64,000 bases of DNA from Flavobacteriales bacterium (GCA_023957375.1 JAMLHB010000001.1:558001-622000), one strand, 5' to 3'. Positions 25,601 to 33,678 are shown, numbered from the stretch's first letter. Notes: generated by a model from the letters alone, not told the origin. A program made the numbers and translations.

Positions 25601-26997
25601 ACCAGGGCGAAGATGGGCACGTACACGATGAGGATGATCACTTGGCCGAAGACGGCGCTCTTCATGATGCCGCCGGCCGAATGGATGGTCTCCTTGCTCA
25701 TTTCCTCCTTGGTGAGCAGGCTTCCGGCGTGGCGCTGGTGCAGGGTGAAGAGCATGCCCTCCACCACGATCACCGCGCCGTCCACGATCAAACCGAAATC
25801 CAGCGCGCCCATGCTCATCAGGTTGGCGCTCTGCCCGGCCAGCACCATGCAGCCGATGGCAAAGAGCAGTGCGAGCGGGATCACGCTGGCCACAATGAGG
25901 CCCGCGCGCCAGTTGCCCAGCAGCAGCAACAGCACGGCGATCACGATCAGCGCGCCCATCAGCAAGTTGTGCTCCACCGTGCCAATGGTCCGGTCCACCA
26001 GCTTGGCGCGGTCCACGAACACGTCCACGTGCACCCCCTCGGGCAGGCTGTGCTGCACCTCGGCCATGCGCGCCTTCACGGCTTCCACGGTCTGCGTCGC
26101 ATTGGCGCCCTTGAGCATCAGCACCACGCCGCCCACGGCCTCGCCCTCGCCGTTGCGCGTCAGGGCGCCGTAGCGCGTGGCATGTCCGAAGCGAACTTCG
26201 GCTACATCGCGCACGCGTACCGGGCTGCCTCCTCGCGCTTCGATCACGGTGTTCTCCAGGTCTTCCAGCGATCGCGCCACGCCTTCGCCGCGGATGAAGT
26301 AAATGTTGGGCCCTTTCTCAATGTAGCTGCCGCCGGTGTTGGCGTTGTTGTCCTCCAGCGCGGTGAACACGTCCACGAGTGAAAGCCCCGCCCCGCCGAG
26401 CTTGCGCGCGTCCACGCGCACCTCGTACTGTTTCAGCAGGCCGCCGAAGCTGCTCACGTCGATCACGCCGGGCACGCCTAACAGGTGTTGCCGTACCGTC
26501 CAGTCCTGGATGGTGCGCAGGTCCATCAGGCTGTATTGGCCCTTGTGCGCGCTGTCCACGGCCAGGGTGTACTGGTAGATCTCGCCGATGCCGGTGGTGG
26601 GCGGCGCGATCTCCGGCGTGCCATATCCGGAGGGGATCTGCGCCTGCGCCTGGGCGATGCGCTCGGTGACCAGCTGGCGCGCCAGCGGCACGGGCACGGC
26701 GTCCTTGAACACCACGGTGATCACCGAGAGGCCGCTGCGCGAAACACTGCGCAGCTCCACCAGGTCGGGCAGGTTCTTGAAGGCTTGTTCCAAGGGGAAG
26801 GTGATGAACTGTTCCACCTCCTGCGTGGCCAAGTTGGGTGCGATGGTGTTCACCAGCACCTGGTTGTTGGTGACGTCCGGCAGGGCGTCGATGGGCAGGT
26901 GGGCCACGGACCATGCGCCCCAGCCGATGAATGCGAGGAGCAGCAGGCCCGTGACGAGCTTGTTGCGTACGGAAAACGAGATGATGCGGTCGATCAT
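22624..26997 (-). CDS. Heavy-metal RND pump (CusA/CzcA-like) fused to a TolC-like outer-membrane factor
   Basis: The 1457-aa product combines two parts of a tripartite pump. Residues 1 to about 1035 are a full HME-type RND transporter: N-terminal helix after MIDRIISFSVRNKL, porter domains, and TM4 with the proton-relay acidic residues in ALDFGLIVDGAVIVVEG. Then comes a Lys/Arg/Glu-Gly linker with GEEGEEGEEGEE, encoded by a 9-base tandem repeat. After it, about residues 1062-1082 form an internal signal-peptide-like segment (TLVALLLLGGTVVQAQA), followed by a 375-aa outer-membrane factor domain with paired long helices. ATG 26997 is preferred because MIDRII is the usual CusA N-terminus. Such fusions are known in Bacteroidota. 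Cleavage after VQAQA would release a separate channel protein (inference). Confidence 0.9.
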   Translation of the reverse strand: MIDRIISFSVRNKLVTGLLLLAFIGWGAWSVAHLPIDALPDVTNNQVLVNTIAPNLATQEVEQFITFPLEQAFKNLPDLVELRSVSRSGLSVITVVFKDAVPVPLARQLVTERIAQAQAQIPSGYGTPEIAPPTTGIGEIYQYTLAVDSAHKGQYSLMDLRTIQDWTVRQHLLGVPGVIDVSSFGGLLKQYEVRVDARKLGGAGLSLVDVFTALEDNNANTGGSYIEKGPNIYFIRGEGVARSLEDLENTVIEARGGSPVRVRDVAEVRFGHATRYGALTRNGEGEAVGGVVLMLKGANATQTVEAVKARMAEVQHSLPEGVHVDVFVDRAKLVDRTIGTVEHNLLMGALIVIAVLLLLLGNWRAGLIVASVIPLALLFAIGCMVLAGQSANLMSMGALDFGLIVDGAVIVVEGMLFTLHQRHAGSLLTKEEMSKETIHSAGGIMKSAVFGQVIILIVYVPIFALVGIEGKMFRPMAFTVSFAIIGALLLSITYVPWAVSLFMDRRVPQGESWSERLVQRVQAWYAPKLRWLLRHRMAALGCALLLVVAALITFNRLGGEFIPELDEGDFATNLTIRQGSNLSQSIAVSDQAARILLDNFPEVKEVVGKIGSSEIPTDPMPIESQDLIIVMEPRKDWTTTKDREEMAALMNEKLSVIPGMNLSFEQPIQMRFNELIAGVKSDIAVKIYGDDLDALFQKANEAAALIAKVPGTADIKVEQVTGMPQLVVKYDRDRLAQYGLSIAAVNRVLNTALAGAHAGVIYEGERRFDLVVRMADMRDAGPEKVKSLLVPLPNGSQLPLGQLAEVGFQSAAAQVSRENGARRIVVEANVRGRDIQSTAADIQEVIDKELKLPAGWFVGYGGTFQNLQEASARLLLTVPIAMALIFLLLYFAFRSLAESLIIFSAVPMAAVGGVFALWVRGLDFSISAGIGFIALFGVAVLNGIVLMSYFNRLLEEGETDVTARVVHGTLARLRPVLATAAVASLGFLPMAISTSPGAEVQRPLATVVIGGLITSTLLTLAVVPVLYHWVFTGRKGKKRRGEAGEEGEEGEEGEEGERDEGRSPLPTTLVALLLLGGTVVQAQAPVLTMDSAVARAVKNHPAMLAAELEVKRQDALRKTAVQLEPLGVQWQGGQINSAVHDYNVQAVTGLPFPTAIAQRSRYLRESVQLAQADQSRVRFAVQESAAGAYLQWTVGLERIRLMQRNDSAMQALAAFAQKKFDAGATGRLEMMSARSAADRAHLAWQQAQSDVAVYATGLEQWCGPLNGAAPDSTALRTVIMHPAPDAANDPAIAAAAQTAAVAEAEWKMERSQWAPSLQGGAFLQSIDGVTPFSGYVLGTSFPLPGSGQGARTKAARLRSEIAKQQLEELRLSRATELARTRAELEQLRQRLAYFDGAGAALATALRRDAERAYLSGDAGYVEFLQAMDQARTMEEEHLGVRLQAALSVIHLNALLGQ
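23826..23878. repeat. 9-base tandem repeat in the RND-channel linker
   Basis: About five TCTTCACCT units plus degenerate ends. On the coding strand they give repeated Gly-Glu-Glu. Nine is divisible by three, so copy-number change would alter linker length without breaking the frame. Confidence 0.9.
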
Positions 26998-27093
26998 GCC
27001 CGATGTGCGGCGTTGCCGCGGATTGAAGGGAGGTGAACGAAAAGTCCAAAGGGTGCGCACGCATGGTGCGGCACCTGGCGCCGTGGCGCGGTC

Positions 27094-27471
27094 TTACGCC
27101 TTGGGCGGCTGCCAGATGCCGCCCGGGCCTTCCCGTGGCGGGATGCGGTCCTCGGTGGCGTTCAGTTGCACGTCCAATCCGTTGCACAGGAGGACGGCGG
27201 GGGCGGATTCTTGAGCAATGCTTGCTTGCACCGTTTGTGCACCACAGTGATGGTCACAGTGGAAGGGCAGCTCGTGGTGGTGGTCATCGCTGGCATGGTG
27301 GTGGCGCTCATGCAGGTAGTGCTCCGCCAAGAAATTCAACCAATCCATTCGGCCTTCCGCCTGGTGTTCCGCATAATGCTGGAAGAGCATGGGCAGCTTC
27401 AGCAACTGGTGCAGCTCGGTGCCCGTGAAGGCGAAAAGGCCTAGGAGAAGGATGGCGATCCGCTGCCGCAT
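27094..27471 (-). CDS. Small His/Cys-rich exported protein, probable metal-binding accessory of the efflux operon
   Basis: The 125-aa product begins with an N-terminal signal or anchor (MRQRIAILLLGLFAFTGTEL). Metal-ligand-rich segments follow: HYAEHQ, EHYLHERHHHASDDHHHELP and FHCDHHCGAQ. ATG 27471 is chosen; the longer frame begins with TTG. Small His-rich proteins of this kind often precede CusA/CzcA-type pumps in Bacteroidota and are thought to bind or pass on metal, but no function is proven. It is the first gene of the operon, with a TACCTTTG box six bases upstream of its ATG and the pump gene starting 96 bases after its stop. Confidence 0.82.
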   Translation of the reverse strand: MRQRIAILLLGLFAFTGTELHQLLKLPMLFQHYAEHQAEGRMDWLNFLAEHYLHERHHHASDDHHHELPFHCDHHCGAQTVQASIAQESAPAVLLCNGLDVQLNATEDRIPPREGPGGIWQPPKA

Positions 27472-27477
27472 ACGGGG

Positions 27478-27485
27478 CAAAGGTA
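27478..27485 (-). promoter_or_regulatory. -7 box TACCTTTG for the efflux operon
   Basis: The reverse strand reads TACCTTTG, a full match to TAnnTTTG, six bases before the ATG at 27471. Confidence 0.55.
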
Positions 27486-27556
27486 ATGGGAAAATGAAGC
27501 GGGGACTTCAGCTGGGAAGTGACGGAGGAAATCGCGGCATACGCGGCCCCATACGG

Positions 27557-27582
27557 AAAAAGCCCCGGCTATGCCGAGGCTT
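27557..27582 (-). terminator. Terminator after tRNA-Lys(CTT)
   Basis: On the minus strand a nine-base stem AGCCTCGGC/GCCGGGGCT (27573-27581 with 27561-27569) with loop ATA is followed by TTTT. Confidence 0.85.
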
Positions 27583-27585
27583 TCG

Positions 27586-27658
27586 TGGTCCCGCAGGGGA
27601 TCGAACCCTGGACCCAATGATTAAGAGTCATTTGCTCTACCAGCTGAGCTACAGGACC
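27586..27658 (-). tRNA. tRNA-Lys (anticodon CTT)
   Basis: On the minus strand the acceptor stem is GGTCCTG/CGGGACC, with a G-T pair. D arm TAGCTCAGCTGGTAGAGC, anticodon stem AATGA/TCATT with loop CTCTTAA, and T arm GGGTTCGATCCCC follow. The discriminator is A. No CCA is encoded. A terminator follows at once. Confidence 0.97.
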
Positions 27659-27856
27659 AGTTCCAACAAGCCGTTTCCACAAGGTCCCGGCCGATTGGGG
27701 CGGCAAATGTAGGACCTGCCGGGCAATGTCCTTCATCTGTTGAAAACTGTGGATAGGTGATGGTTCTTCTTCTAAGGTTGCACCGCGAAAAGCGGTCGGT
27801 GCAAGGTTTCAAGATACGGGCTTGCAGGAATCATCCCCCTGCCCCAGGGGAGCATT

Positions 27857-27883
27857 AAAAAAGCCCCAGCTGTTGCCGAGGCT
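27857..27883 (-). terminator. Terminator after tRNA-Lys(TTT)
   Basis: On the minus strand stem AGCCTCGGC/GCTGGGGCT (27875-27883 with 27862-27870, one G-T pair) and loop AACA are followed by TTTTTT. The 5' arm is identical to that of the neighbouring tRNA terminator. Confidence 0.85.
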
Positions 27884-27886
27884 TGG

Positions 27887-27959
27887 TGATCCCGCTGGGG
27901 CTCGAACCCAGGACCCTCACATTAAAAGTGTGATGCTCTACCTACTGAGCTACAGGATC
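27887..27959 (-). tRNA. tRNA-Lys (anticodon TTT)
   Basis: On the minus strand the acceptor stem is GATCCTG/CGGGATC. D arm TAGCTCAGTAGGTAGAGC, anticodon loop CTTTTAA on a CACA/TGTG stem, and T arm GGGTTCGAGCCCC follow. Discriminator A is followed by an encoded CCA (27886-27884), unlike the neighbouring tRNA-Lys(CTT). Confidence 0.97.
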
Positions 27960-28030
27960 GGAAAACAAACCGTGAACGGCGGCTTGATTTTGAGGGCGCG
28001 AATGTAACCACTCCGGCATGACCGGCAAAC

Positions 28031-29227
28031 CTAATCATTCCCTTTGCCGATGATGGGCAACCGTTCAAACGGCTTGCTGCGGTCGAACAAGTAGCGGTAG
28101 GTTGCCATGGTGCGGTAATTCGTGGCCCCGAGGTTTTCGCATACGCGGAGCATTTTCGGGTTGAAGTCACCGATCCACGTGAGCACCGTGTCATGGTAGC
28201 GGCCGGTGCGGATCAACCATTTGCTCAGGTGCACGATCATTACGCCCTCCACACCCTTGCCTTGCCATTCCTTCACTACGCCGAAGACAATGCCGGTCAT
28301 GGTGGTGGCGGTGCCTTTCCACTTGTGCCAAAGGAATTTGAGTTTGCCCATCCAATTGAGGTTGCCGTCAACGTACCGGAAGATCTGGTTCAACTCCGGC
28401 AGGTTCACGAAGAAGGCGATCGGCTTTTTCCGGTGGTACACGAACACCACGATGCGCGGGTCCATCACCGGCTTCATCTGCTTGATGGTCTTCAACGCCA
28501 CCTCCTTCGGCATGGGCTTGAAGTTTTCGTGGTCCACCCACGCGGCGTTCAGCACGGTGCGGAAATTTTCGGCCAACTGTTCGGCACTCATGTTCCGCAC
28601 GTCCCTCACCTCCATTTCCGGATCGTTGCGGAACTGTTCGTACTTGCGATGGAAGATGGGCTGTACGTCCGTGGTGGCTTCGCGTTTGAAGAAGAGCTGC
28701 TTGAAGTAGATCCGGAAACCATACGCCTCGAACAGTTCCACGTAATACGGCGGGTTGTAATTGGTTCCGTAGATCGGCGGGTCCGTGAAGTTGTGGATCA
28801 GCAAGCCCCAGAACATGTTGCGCTCGCCGAGGTTGACCGGGCCGTCCATGGCCTCGAGGCCTTGGCCCTGCAACCAGTTGCGTGCGGTGTCGAAAAGCAG
28901 GTTCGCCGCCCGCTGGTCGTTGATGCACTCGAAGAACCCGCACCCGCCGGTGGGCTGCTGGCTGTCGGTCCAGGCGGTCTTCGGATCGATGAACGCCGCG
29001 ATCCTCCCGGCTGCCCGGCCGGCATCATCATAGAGCACCCAGCGCTTGATGGCCCCCGCCTTGCGGTCTTCGCGCGCCTGCAGCAGCTTGTTCCTTGCGG
29101 GGTCAAATACCTTGGCCACGTCTTGTCGCAGGTGGGGCACCCAGTTCTTGTCATCCGCATAGATGCGCCACGGCACCCGGGTCCAATCCCGCAGTGCCCG
29201 GCCGCCGCTGGCTTCGCTAATGGTCAT
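28031..29227 (-). CDS. GNAT-fold protein of unknown substrate
   Basis: The 398-aa protein has no signal peptide. The C-terminal third carries GNAT acetyltransferase landmarks: the acetyl-CoA-binding motif A-like EWQGKGVEGVMI, then WIGDFNPKMLRVCENLGA with the Asn and Leu-Gly-Ala spacing typical of motif B, ending in a Tyr-rich strand. The N-terminal part (RIYADDKNWVPHLRQDV, GPVNLGERNMFWGLLI) is conserved-looking but I cannot assign it; it may be a second degenerate GNAT module. ATG 29227 is chosen (MTISEASGG), since the upstream extension to 29320 is Arg-rich and overlaps the divergent MFS promoter region. Substrate unknown. Confidence 0.8.
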   Translation of the reverse strand: MTISEASGGRALRDWTRVPWRIYADDKNWVPHLRQDVAKVFDPARNKLLQAREDRKAGAIKRWVLYDDAGRAAGRIAAFIDPKTAWTDSQQPTGGCGFFECINDQRAANLLFDTARNWLQGQGLEAMDGPVNLGERNMFWGLLIHNFTDPPIYGTNYNPPYYVELFEAYGFRIYFKQLFFKREATTDVQPIFHRKYEQFRNDPEMEVRDVRNMSAEQLAENFRTVLNAAWVDHENFKPMPKEVALKTIKQMKPVMDPRIVVFVYHRKKPIAFFVNLPELNQIFRYVDGNLNWMGKLKFLWHKWKGTATTMTGIVFGVVKEWQGKGVEGVMIVHLSKWLIRTGRYHDTVLTWIGDFNPKMLRVCENLGATNYRTMATYRYLFDRSKPFERLPIIGKGND

Positions 29228-29335
29228 TGGGCGCGAAGGTCGCACGAATGATGTCTTTTTCCTCGGGCAGCCGGTTACGGGGCAACGGGTGCCATTTCGG
29301 CGCGGATGGTTCCTTTGCACCGGAGTAGGGAAGCG

Positions 29336-30604
29336 ATGGGCGTTCAGGTTGAAACTACCAAGGGCGGCGCTGCATGCGAAGTGCGGCCGGCGGGGAAGCA
29401 GGGCAGCGGGGCAACTGGGCAGGCAACCGCCAAGCTGTGGAACCGGGATTTCATCATTGCAGGAGTAGCCTATTTCCTGGTGGCCTGCTCGTTCAGCTTG
29501 TTGATGCCCACCATCCCGATCTTCCTTTCGGAGGAACTGGGCGTGGAGCCTACGCGGATCGGCGTGGTGCTGTCCTCATACGTGCTGGCATTGCTGCTGG
29601 TGAGGCCGTTCAGTGGCTACTTGGTGGACGTCTATGCCCGCAAGCCCTTGCTGCTGTTAAGCACCGCCTTGTTCGTGGCGGTTTTTGCGGGTTACTACTT
29701 CGCCTATACCGTGCTGTTCTTTGTGCTGCTGCGCTTTGTCCACGGGCTGTTCTGGGGCATTGCCACGGTGTCCGCCAACACGGTGGCCATCGACATCATC
29801 CCGTCATCCCGAAGAGCGGAGGGCGTGGGCTACTTCGGGGTGAACATGAACTTGGCCATGGCCATTGCACCGTATTTCGGTGTGCAGATCTACGAGGCCA
29901 GCGGATTCGGCATGTTGGTGACGGCCGCGTTGGCCATGGGCTTCCTGGCCATTGCCACCTGGGCTTTTATCCGGGTGCCCAAGCGTCCGTGCAACCGGGA
30001 TCACGCTCCCGTCTCGTTGGACCGGTTCATCTTGGTGAAGGCGTTGCCGATCTTGTTCAACCAGTTGTTCCTGGCTTTCGGGTGGGGCACGTTGGTGGCC
30101 TTTGCGGTACTTTACGGCAATGAGGTGGGGATTCCCAATGCGGGCATCTTCTTCCTTTTCCTGGCCGGGGGGGTGGTCCTTTCGCGGGTCACTTCCGGCA
30201 AGTTGGTGGACAGGGGTTACCTGCACGCCCTGATGGTGGGGGCCATGTTGTTGATCGGCATCGGCTTCACGGGTTTTGCCTTGCTGCATGACATCCGCTG
30301 GTTTTGTGCATCCGCCCTGTTGATCGGCCTGGGGTACGGCACGCTCTTTCCCGCCCTGCAAACCATCTACGTCAACATGGCCCCGTCAAGCCAGCGTGGC
30401 ACGGCCAACTCCACCTACCTCACCGGCTTCGACCTGGGGATCAGCATCGGCATGCTGCTGGGCGCTTGGTTAGTGGACCAGTACGGCTACACGGTGATGT
30501 TCCTCGCCACCGGCACGCTTGCCGTGATCGGGCTCGCCATCTATTGGGCCAGTTCCAGGCAAGTGTATGAGCGGTACCGGTTGGACCGGGCGGCAGAACA
30601 ATAG
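29336..30604 (+). CDS. Major facilitator superfamily transporter
   Basis: The 422-aa membrane protein has about 12 hydrophobic helices. The first follows a 30-residue hydrophilic N-terminus (FIIAGVAYFLVACSFSLLMP). The MFS motif between TM2 and TM3 is seen as RPFSGYLVDVYARKPLLLLS, a variant of G-x-L-a-D-r-x-G-r-r/k. The central loop lies after RVPKRPC, and its counterpart in the second half is VTSGKLVDRGYLHAL. The overall pattern resembles drug or metabolite efflux permeases, but the substrate cannot be read. ATG 29336 is preferred; ATG 29306 is in frame upstream. A TTCCTTTG near-match to the promoter box lies at 29310-29317. Confidence 0.92.
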   Translation: MGVQVETTKGGAACEVRPAGKQGSGATGQATAKLWNRDFIIAGVAYFLVACSFSLLMPTIPIFLSEELGVEPTRIGVVLSSYVLALLLVRPFSGYLVDVYARKPLLLLSTALFVAVFAGYYFAYTVLFFVLLRFVHGLFWGIATVSANTVAIDIIPSSRRAEGVGYFGVNMNLAMAIAPYFGVQIYEASGFGMLVTAALAMGFLAIATWAFIRVPKRPCNRDHAPVSLDRFILVKALPILFNQLFLAFGWGTLVAFAVLYGNEVGIPNAGIFFLFLAGGVVLSRVTSGKLVDRGYLHALMVGAMLLIGIGFTGFALLHDIRWFCASALLIGLGYGTLFPALQTIYVNMAPSSQRGTANSTYLTGFDLGISIGMLLGAWLVDQYGYTVMFLATGTLAVIGLAIYWASSRQVYERYRLDRAAEQ

Positions 30605-30711
30605 GTGTTTGGGCGTGGGGGAGGGAAGGTGCAGGGACAAGTCTTGGCACCCGCGCCTGCCCTCGGGCAGCATTTGGGCCGGTTCTTCGCTGCGGACTTT
30701 GCGCGGGATGC

Positions 30712-32433
30712 TTAGAACCCCATCGCACGGTCATCGCCCCGGGGGTCGGCCCCGCCTTCCAAGGTGCCATCAGGATGAACCAGGATGGCGTCGGCGCGGC
30801 CGATGGCATGGCGTATTCGGATCACATGGCCCATTTCCACCAACGCCATGCTGTCGGCGGGCTGGATGGCGCCGATCTCCGCCCGCACCGTGTCCGGCAG
30901 CCATTGGTGGTGGAACCGGAAGGCCGACACGGCCTGCTGCATGTCCATGCCGTGGTGCACCACGTTGAGCAGCACTTGGAACACGGTAGTGGGAATGGTG
31001 GACCCGCCCGGTGACCCGGCCACCATGAACAGGCGGCCGTTGCGGGTAACGATGGTGGGCGCCATGGAGGACAGCATGCGCTTGTGCGGTGCGATGGAGT
31101 TGGCCTCGCCACCAATGAGGCCGTAGGCGTTGGGCGCACCGGGGGCCGCACTGAAGTCGTCCATCTCGTTGTTCAGCAGGAAGCCGGCGCCCCCCACCAC
31201 CACCCCGCAGCCATAGGCGCCGTTCAGCGTGGTGGTGCATGATACGGCGTTGCCCATGGGGTCCACAATGGAGAAATGGGTGGTGTGCGCGGCTTCCGGA
31301 ACAGGAGATCCCGCCCTTATCGCCGTGCTCGGCGTGGCCCGGCTCGGGTCGATGTCCGCCATGCGGGCGTCCACGTATTCGTGTGCGATGAGCTCCTGCA
31401 CCGGCACCCGCACGAAATCGGGGTCGCCCAAGTACTCCGCACGGTCGGCAAATGCGCGGCGCTCCACTTCGATCATCCGGTGGAGCAGGGCGGGGCGGCC
31501 ACCTGTCCAAATGGATGGATCGGCGGTTTCCATGCCACGGAGCATTTGCAGCAGCAGAATACCTCCACTGGAGGGCGGGCCCATGGTGATGACCTCCATG
31601 CCTTGGAAGGTGCCTTGCAAAGGTGGCCGCCACCGGGGATGGTAGGTTGCCAGGTCGGCGGCAGTGATCAGACCTCCACCGCGCCGCATTTCCTCCACCA
31701 GCAAGCGGGCCGTGAGCCCCTTGCTGAACTCTTCCGCACCGCCGTCCCGTATGCGCTCCAGGGTGTGTGCCAGTTCAGGTTGGCGCAACGTATCACCTGC
31801 AGCCCATGAACTGCGTGAGGTGAAGGCATTGGGCCGGGTGCTGTGGCGGCCGATCAATGGCCGTGCCGCGTTCAGCTCATGTGCTTCGTGCCCGGTCAGC
31901 GGGCATCCGGCCGCAGCCAGGTCGATGGCGGGTTGGATCAATCGGGCCATGGGCAGGCTGCCCAAGCTGTCGTGCAGGGCGAACAGGCCCGCCACGCTGC
32001 CCGGCACGCCTGGTGCCAGGTGGCCGTATTCGCTCAGGCCCGGTACCACCTGGCCCTGCTGGTCCACGTACATGTTGTGCCGGGCCGCCGCCGGCGCCGC
32101 CTCCCGAAAATCCAAGGAAGCCGTGCGGCCGTCGGCCAGCCGCACCACCATGAAGCCGCCTCCGCCGATGTTGCCCGCCCAGGGCGTGGTAACGGCCAAG
32201 GCCCAATGCACGGCGATGGCCGCATCCACGGCGTTGCCTCCCTCGCGCAGCACGCGCTCCCCGATCGCCGAAGCCAGCGGGTGGGCGCTCACCACCATGC
32301 CGCTGTCGGCGCGTACCAGGCCGGCGGGCGCTGCGGGGTGAATGGAGGCTATCGGCGTTTGCGGGCCCGCTGTGCCGCACGACAGCAGCAGGCTGATCGG
32401 CAGCGCTGCCGCAAACAAGCCAAGCCTCTGCAT
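30712..32433 (-). CDS. ggt: Gamma-glutamyltransferase, lipoprotein form
   Basis: The 573-aa enzyme cleaves and transfers gamma-glutamyl groups from glutathione and related compounds in the periplasm or at the surface. The N-terminal signal has lipobox LLSC, so it is probably membrane-anchored. The Ntn-hydrolase cleavage site and nucleophile are in EAAHTTHFSIVD: autocleavage before the Thr of TTHFSIVD produces the small subunit. Other family motifs are EGGNAVDAAIA, GNIGGGGFM, GPPSSGGILLLQML, NNEMDDF and AGSPGGSTIP. ATG 32433 is chosen because it starts the lipoprotein signal; the frame is open to 32562. Length is normal. Confidence 0.95.
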   Translation of the reverse strand: MQRLGLFAAALPISLLLSCGTAGPQTPIASIHPAAPAGLVRADSGMVVSAHPLASAIGERVLREGGNAVDAAIAVHWALAVTTPWAGNIGGGGFMVVRLADGRTASLDFREAAPAAARHNMYVDQQGQVVPGLSEYGHLAPGVPGSVAGLFALHDSLGSLPMARLIQPAIDLAAAGCPLTGHEAHELNAARPLIGRHSTRPNAFTSRSSWAAGDTLRQPELAHTLERIRDGGAEEFSKGLTARLLVEEMRRGGGLITAADLATYHPRWRPPLQGTFQGMEVITMGPPSSGGILLLQMLRGMETADPSIWTGGRPALLHRMIEVERRAFADRAEYLGDPDFVRVPVQELIAHEYVDARMADIDPSRATPSTAIRAGSPVPEAAHTTHFSIVDPMGNAVSCTTTLNGAYGCGVVVGGAGFLLNNEMDDFSAAPGAPNAYGLIGGEANSIAPHKRMLSSMAPTIVTRNGRLFMVAGSPGGSTIPTTVFQVLLNVVHHGMDMQQAVSAFRFHHQWLPDTVRAEIGAIQPADSMALVEMGHVIRIRHAIGRADAILVHPDGTLEGGADPRGDDRAMGF

Positions 32434-32603
32434 GGTGCAAGGGTACGGCAAGGGCGGACAATTTCGTAACGAATGATGGCTGTGCACCGGCGGCAATGCA
32501 CCCGAAAGCGTGCCGCAGCCCGGTTGCGGGTGCATGCTTCCAGGAAAAGCCACTGGTGCCAACGATTTTCCGGTGAATCGAAAAAGCTGCCTACCTTGGC
32601 ATA

Positions 32604-33119
32604 ATGCGCGTCTTCATCATCGGCTTCATGTGCAGTGGGAAGAGCGTGGTGGGGCGCGAGCTCGGGCGCCTCACCGGGCTTAGGTTCGTGGACCTTGACC
32701 GGGTGATCGAACAACGGGTCGGGCCCCTCTTGCCCTGGATGAAACTGCATGGCGAAGCCAAGTTCAGGGAAGTGGAGTCCGCTGCGCTGGAGGAACTGAT
32801 GGCGGAGGAGGAAGTGCTGGTGGCATGCGGGGGAGGCACGCCCATGGCGGCCGACAACATGGACCGCATGCTGGAAGCAGGCAAGGTGGTGTACATAGAC
32901 GTGCCGCAAGTGGTCCTGGTGGAGCGGGCGCGGCGCACGGGCGGAGACAGGCCCCTGCTCTTTGGGCTGCATGGCCATGCCTTGGACAACCGCATAGCGG
33001 AACTGATGCTGGTGCGGGAGCCGGTGTATCGCCGGGCACCCCTGCACGTGCCCGGGGCAGGCACCCCGGAGGATACGGCCCTGTTGATGGCCGGACTACT
33101 GGCGCTTCAGCTCAAGTAA
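32604..33119 (+). CDS. aroK: Shikimate kinase
   Basis: This 171-aa cytosolic enzyme phosphorylates shikimate with ATP in the aromatic amino acid pathway. The P-loop is GFMCSGKS (7-14), with Cys where many family members have Gly, but still GxxxxGKS. The shikimate-binding FVDLDRVIEQR follows, then the Arg of FREVESAAL, the CGGGTP motif, and the LID region RTGGDRPLL. Length is normal. The ATG follows TACCTTGG, a weak promoter-like box. The last 13 bases overlap the 3' end of the convergent PyrR-like gene. Confidence 0.95.
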   Translation: MRVFIIGFMCSGKSVVGRELGRLTGLRFVDLDRVIEQRVGPLLPWMKLHGEAKFREVESAALEELMAEEEVLVACGGGTPMAADNMDRMLEAGKVVYIDVPQVVLVERARRTGGDRPLLFGLHGHALDNRIAELMLVREPVYRRAPLHVPGAGTPEDTALLMAGLLALQLK

Positions 33120-33610
33120 ACAGCGTCCTTCTTGCCGAACACCACGCTGATGTGTTCCTGCAGGGTGGTGGTGAGCGTGAGCCCCACGATGTCTGCACGG
33201 ATGGGAAAGCTGCGATGGCGGCGATCCACCAACACCACGGTGGTGAGGCGCTTCAGCGGTGACGTGATCAAGTGCGCCGCCGCATACATCAACGTGCGGC
33301 CGCTCATCAGCACGTCGTCCACCAGCACCACCACGCGCCCGTTCAGGTCAACCGTGCCATGGGCCAGGTGTGCCATGCTTTTCACAGGGGCATCCTTGTC
33401 CAGCACCAGTTCATGCAGATCCACCGCCAAAGGCGAGATCTCTTCCAAGTGTGCCTTGAGGCGGGCCGCCAGCTTGGCGCCGCGCGGGGCGATGCCCACC
33501 AGCACCAGGCCCGGTTCGTTCACGTTCTCCTCGTAAACCTGAATGGCGATCCGGCGCAGCTTGCGCTGGATCCTTTCGTGCTCCAATACCAGGGTGCGTT
33601 CACCGGCCAT
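33107..33610 (-). CDS. PyrR-like phosphoribosyltransferase
   Basis: The 167-aa protein has a type I PRTase fold. The PRPP-binding loop is VVVLVDDVLMSGRT, the flexible loop region follows ELVLDKDAPVK, and the N-terminal part (LVLVGIAPRGAKLAARL) resembles PyrR and uracil PRTases. In Gram-positive bacteria PyrR attenuates the pyr operon; in Bacteroidota the role is less clear, and no pyr genes are adjacent here. A TACTTTCG box (33615-33622) lies four bases upstream of its ATG. The gene is convergent with aroK and overlaps it by 13 bases. Confidence 0.87.
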   Translation of the reverse strand: MAGERTLVLEHERIQRKLRRIAIQVYEENVNEPGLVLVGIAPRGAKLAARLKAHLEEISPLAVDLHELVLDKDAPVKSMAHLAHGTVDLNGRVVVLVDDVLMSGRTLMYAAAHLITSPLKRLTTVVLVDRRHRSFPIRADIVGLTLTTTLQEHISVVFGKKDAVYLS

Positions 33611-33614
33611 GGGC

Positions 33615-33622
33615 CGAAAGTA
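33615..33622 (-). promoter_or_regulatory. -7-like box TACTTTCG for the PyrR-like gene
   Basis: TAnnTTCG variant on the minus strand, four bases before the ATG at 33610. Confidence 0.4.
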
Positions 33623-33678
33623 CAGGTGGGCAACCGATCGCCGGGATCGATCAGTTTTGCCCCCGGAACCGCCACACC

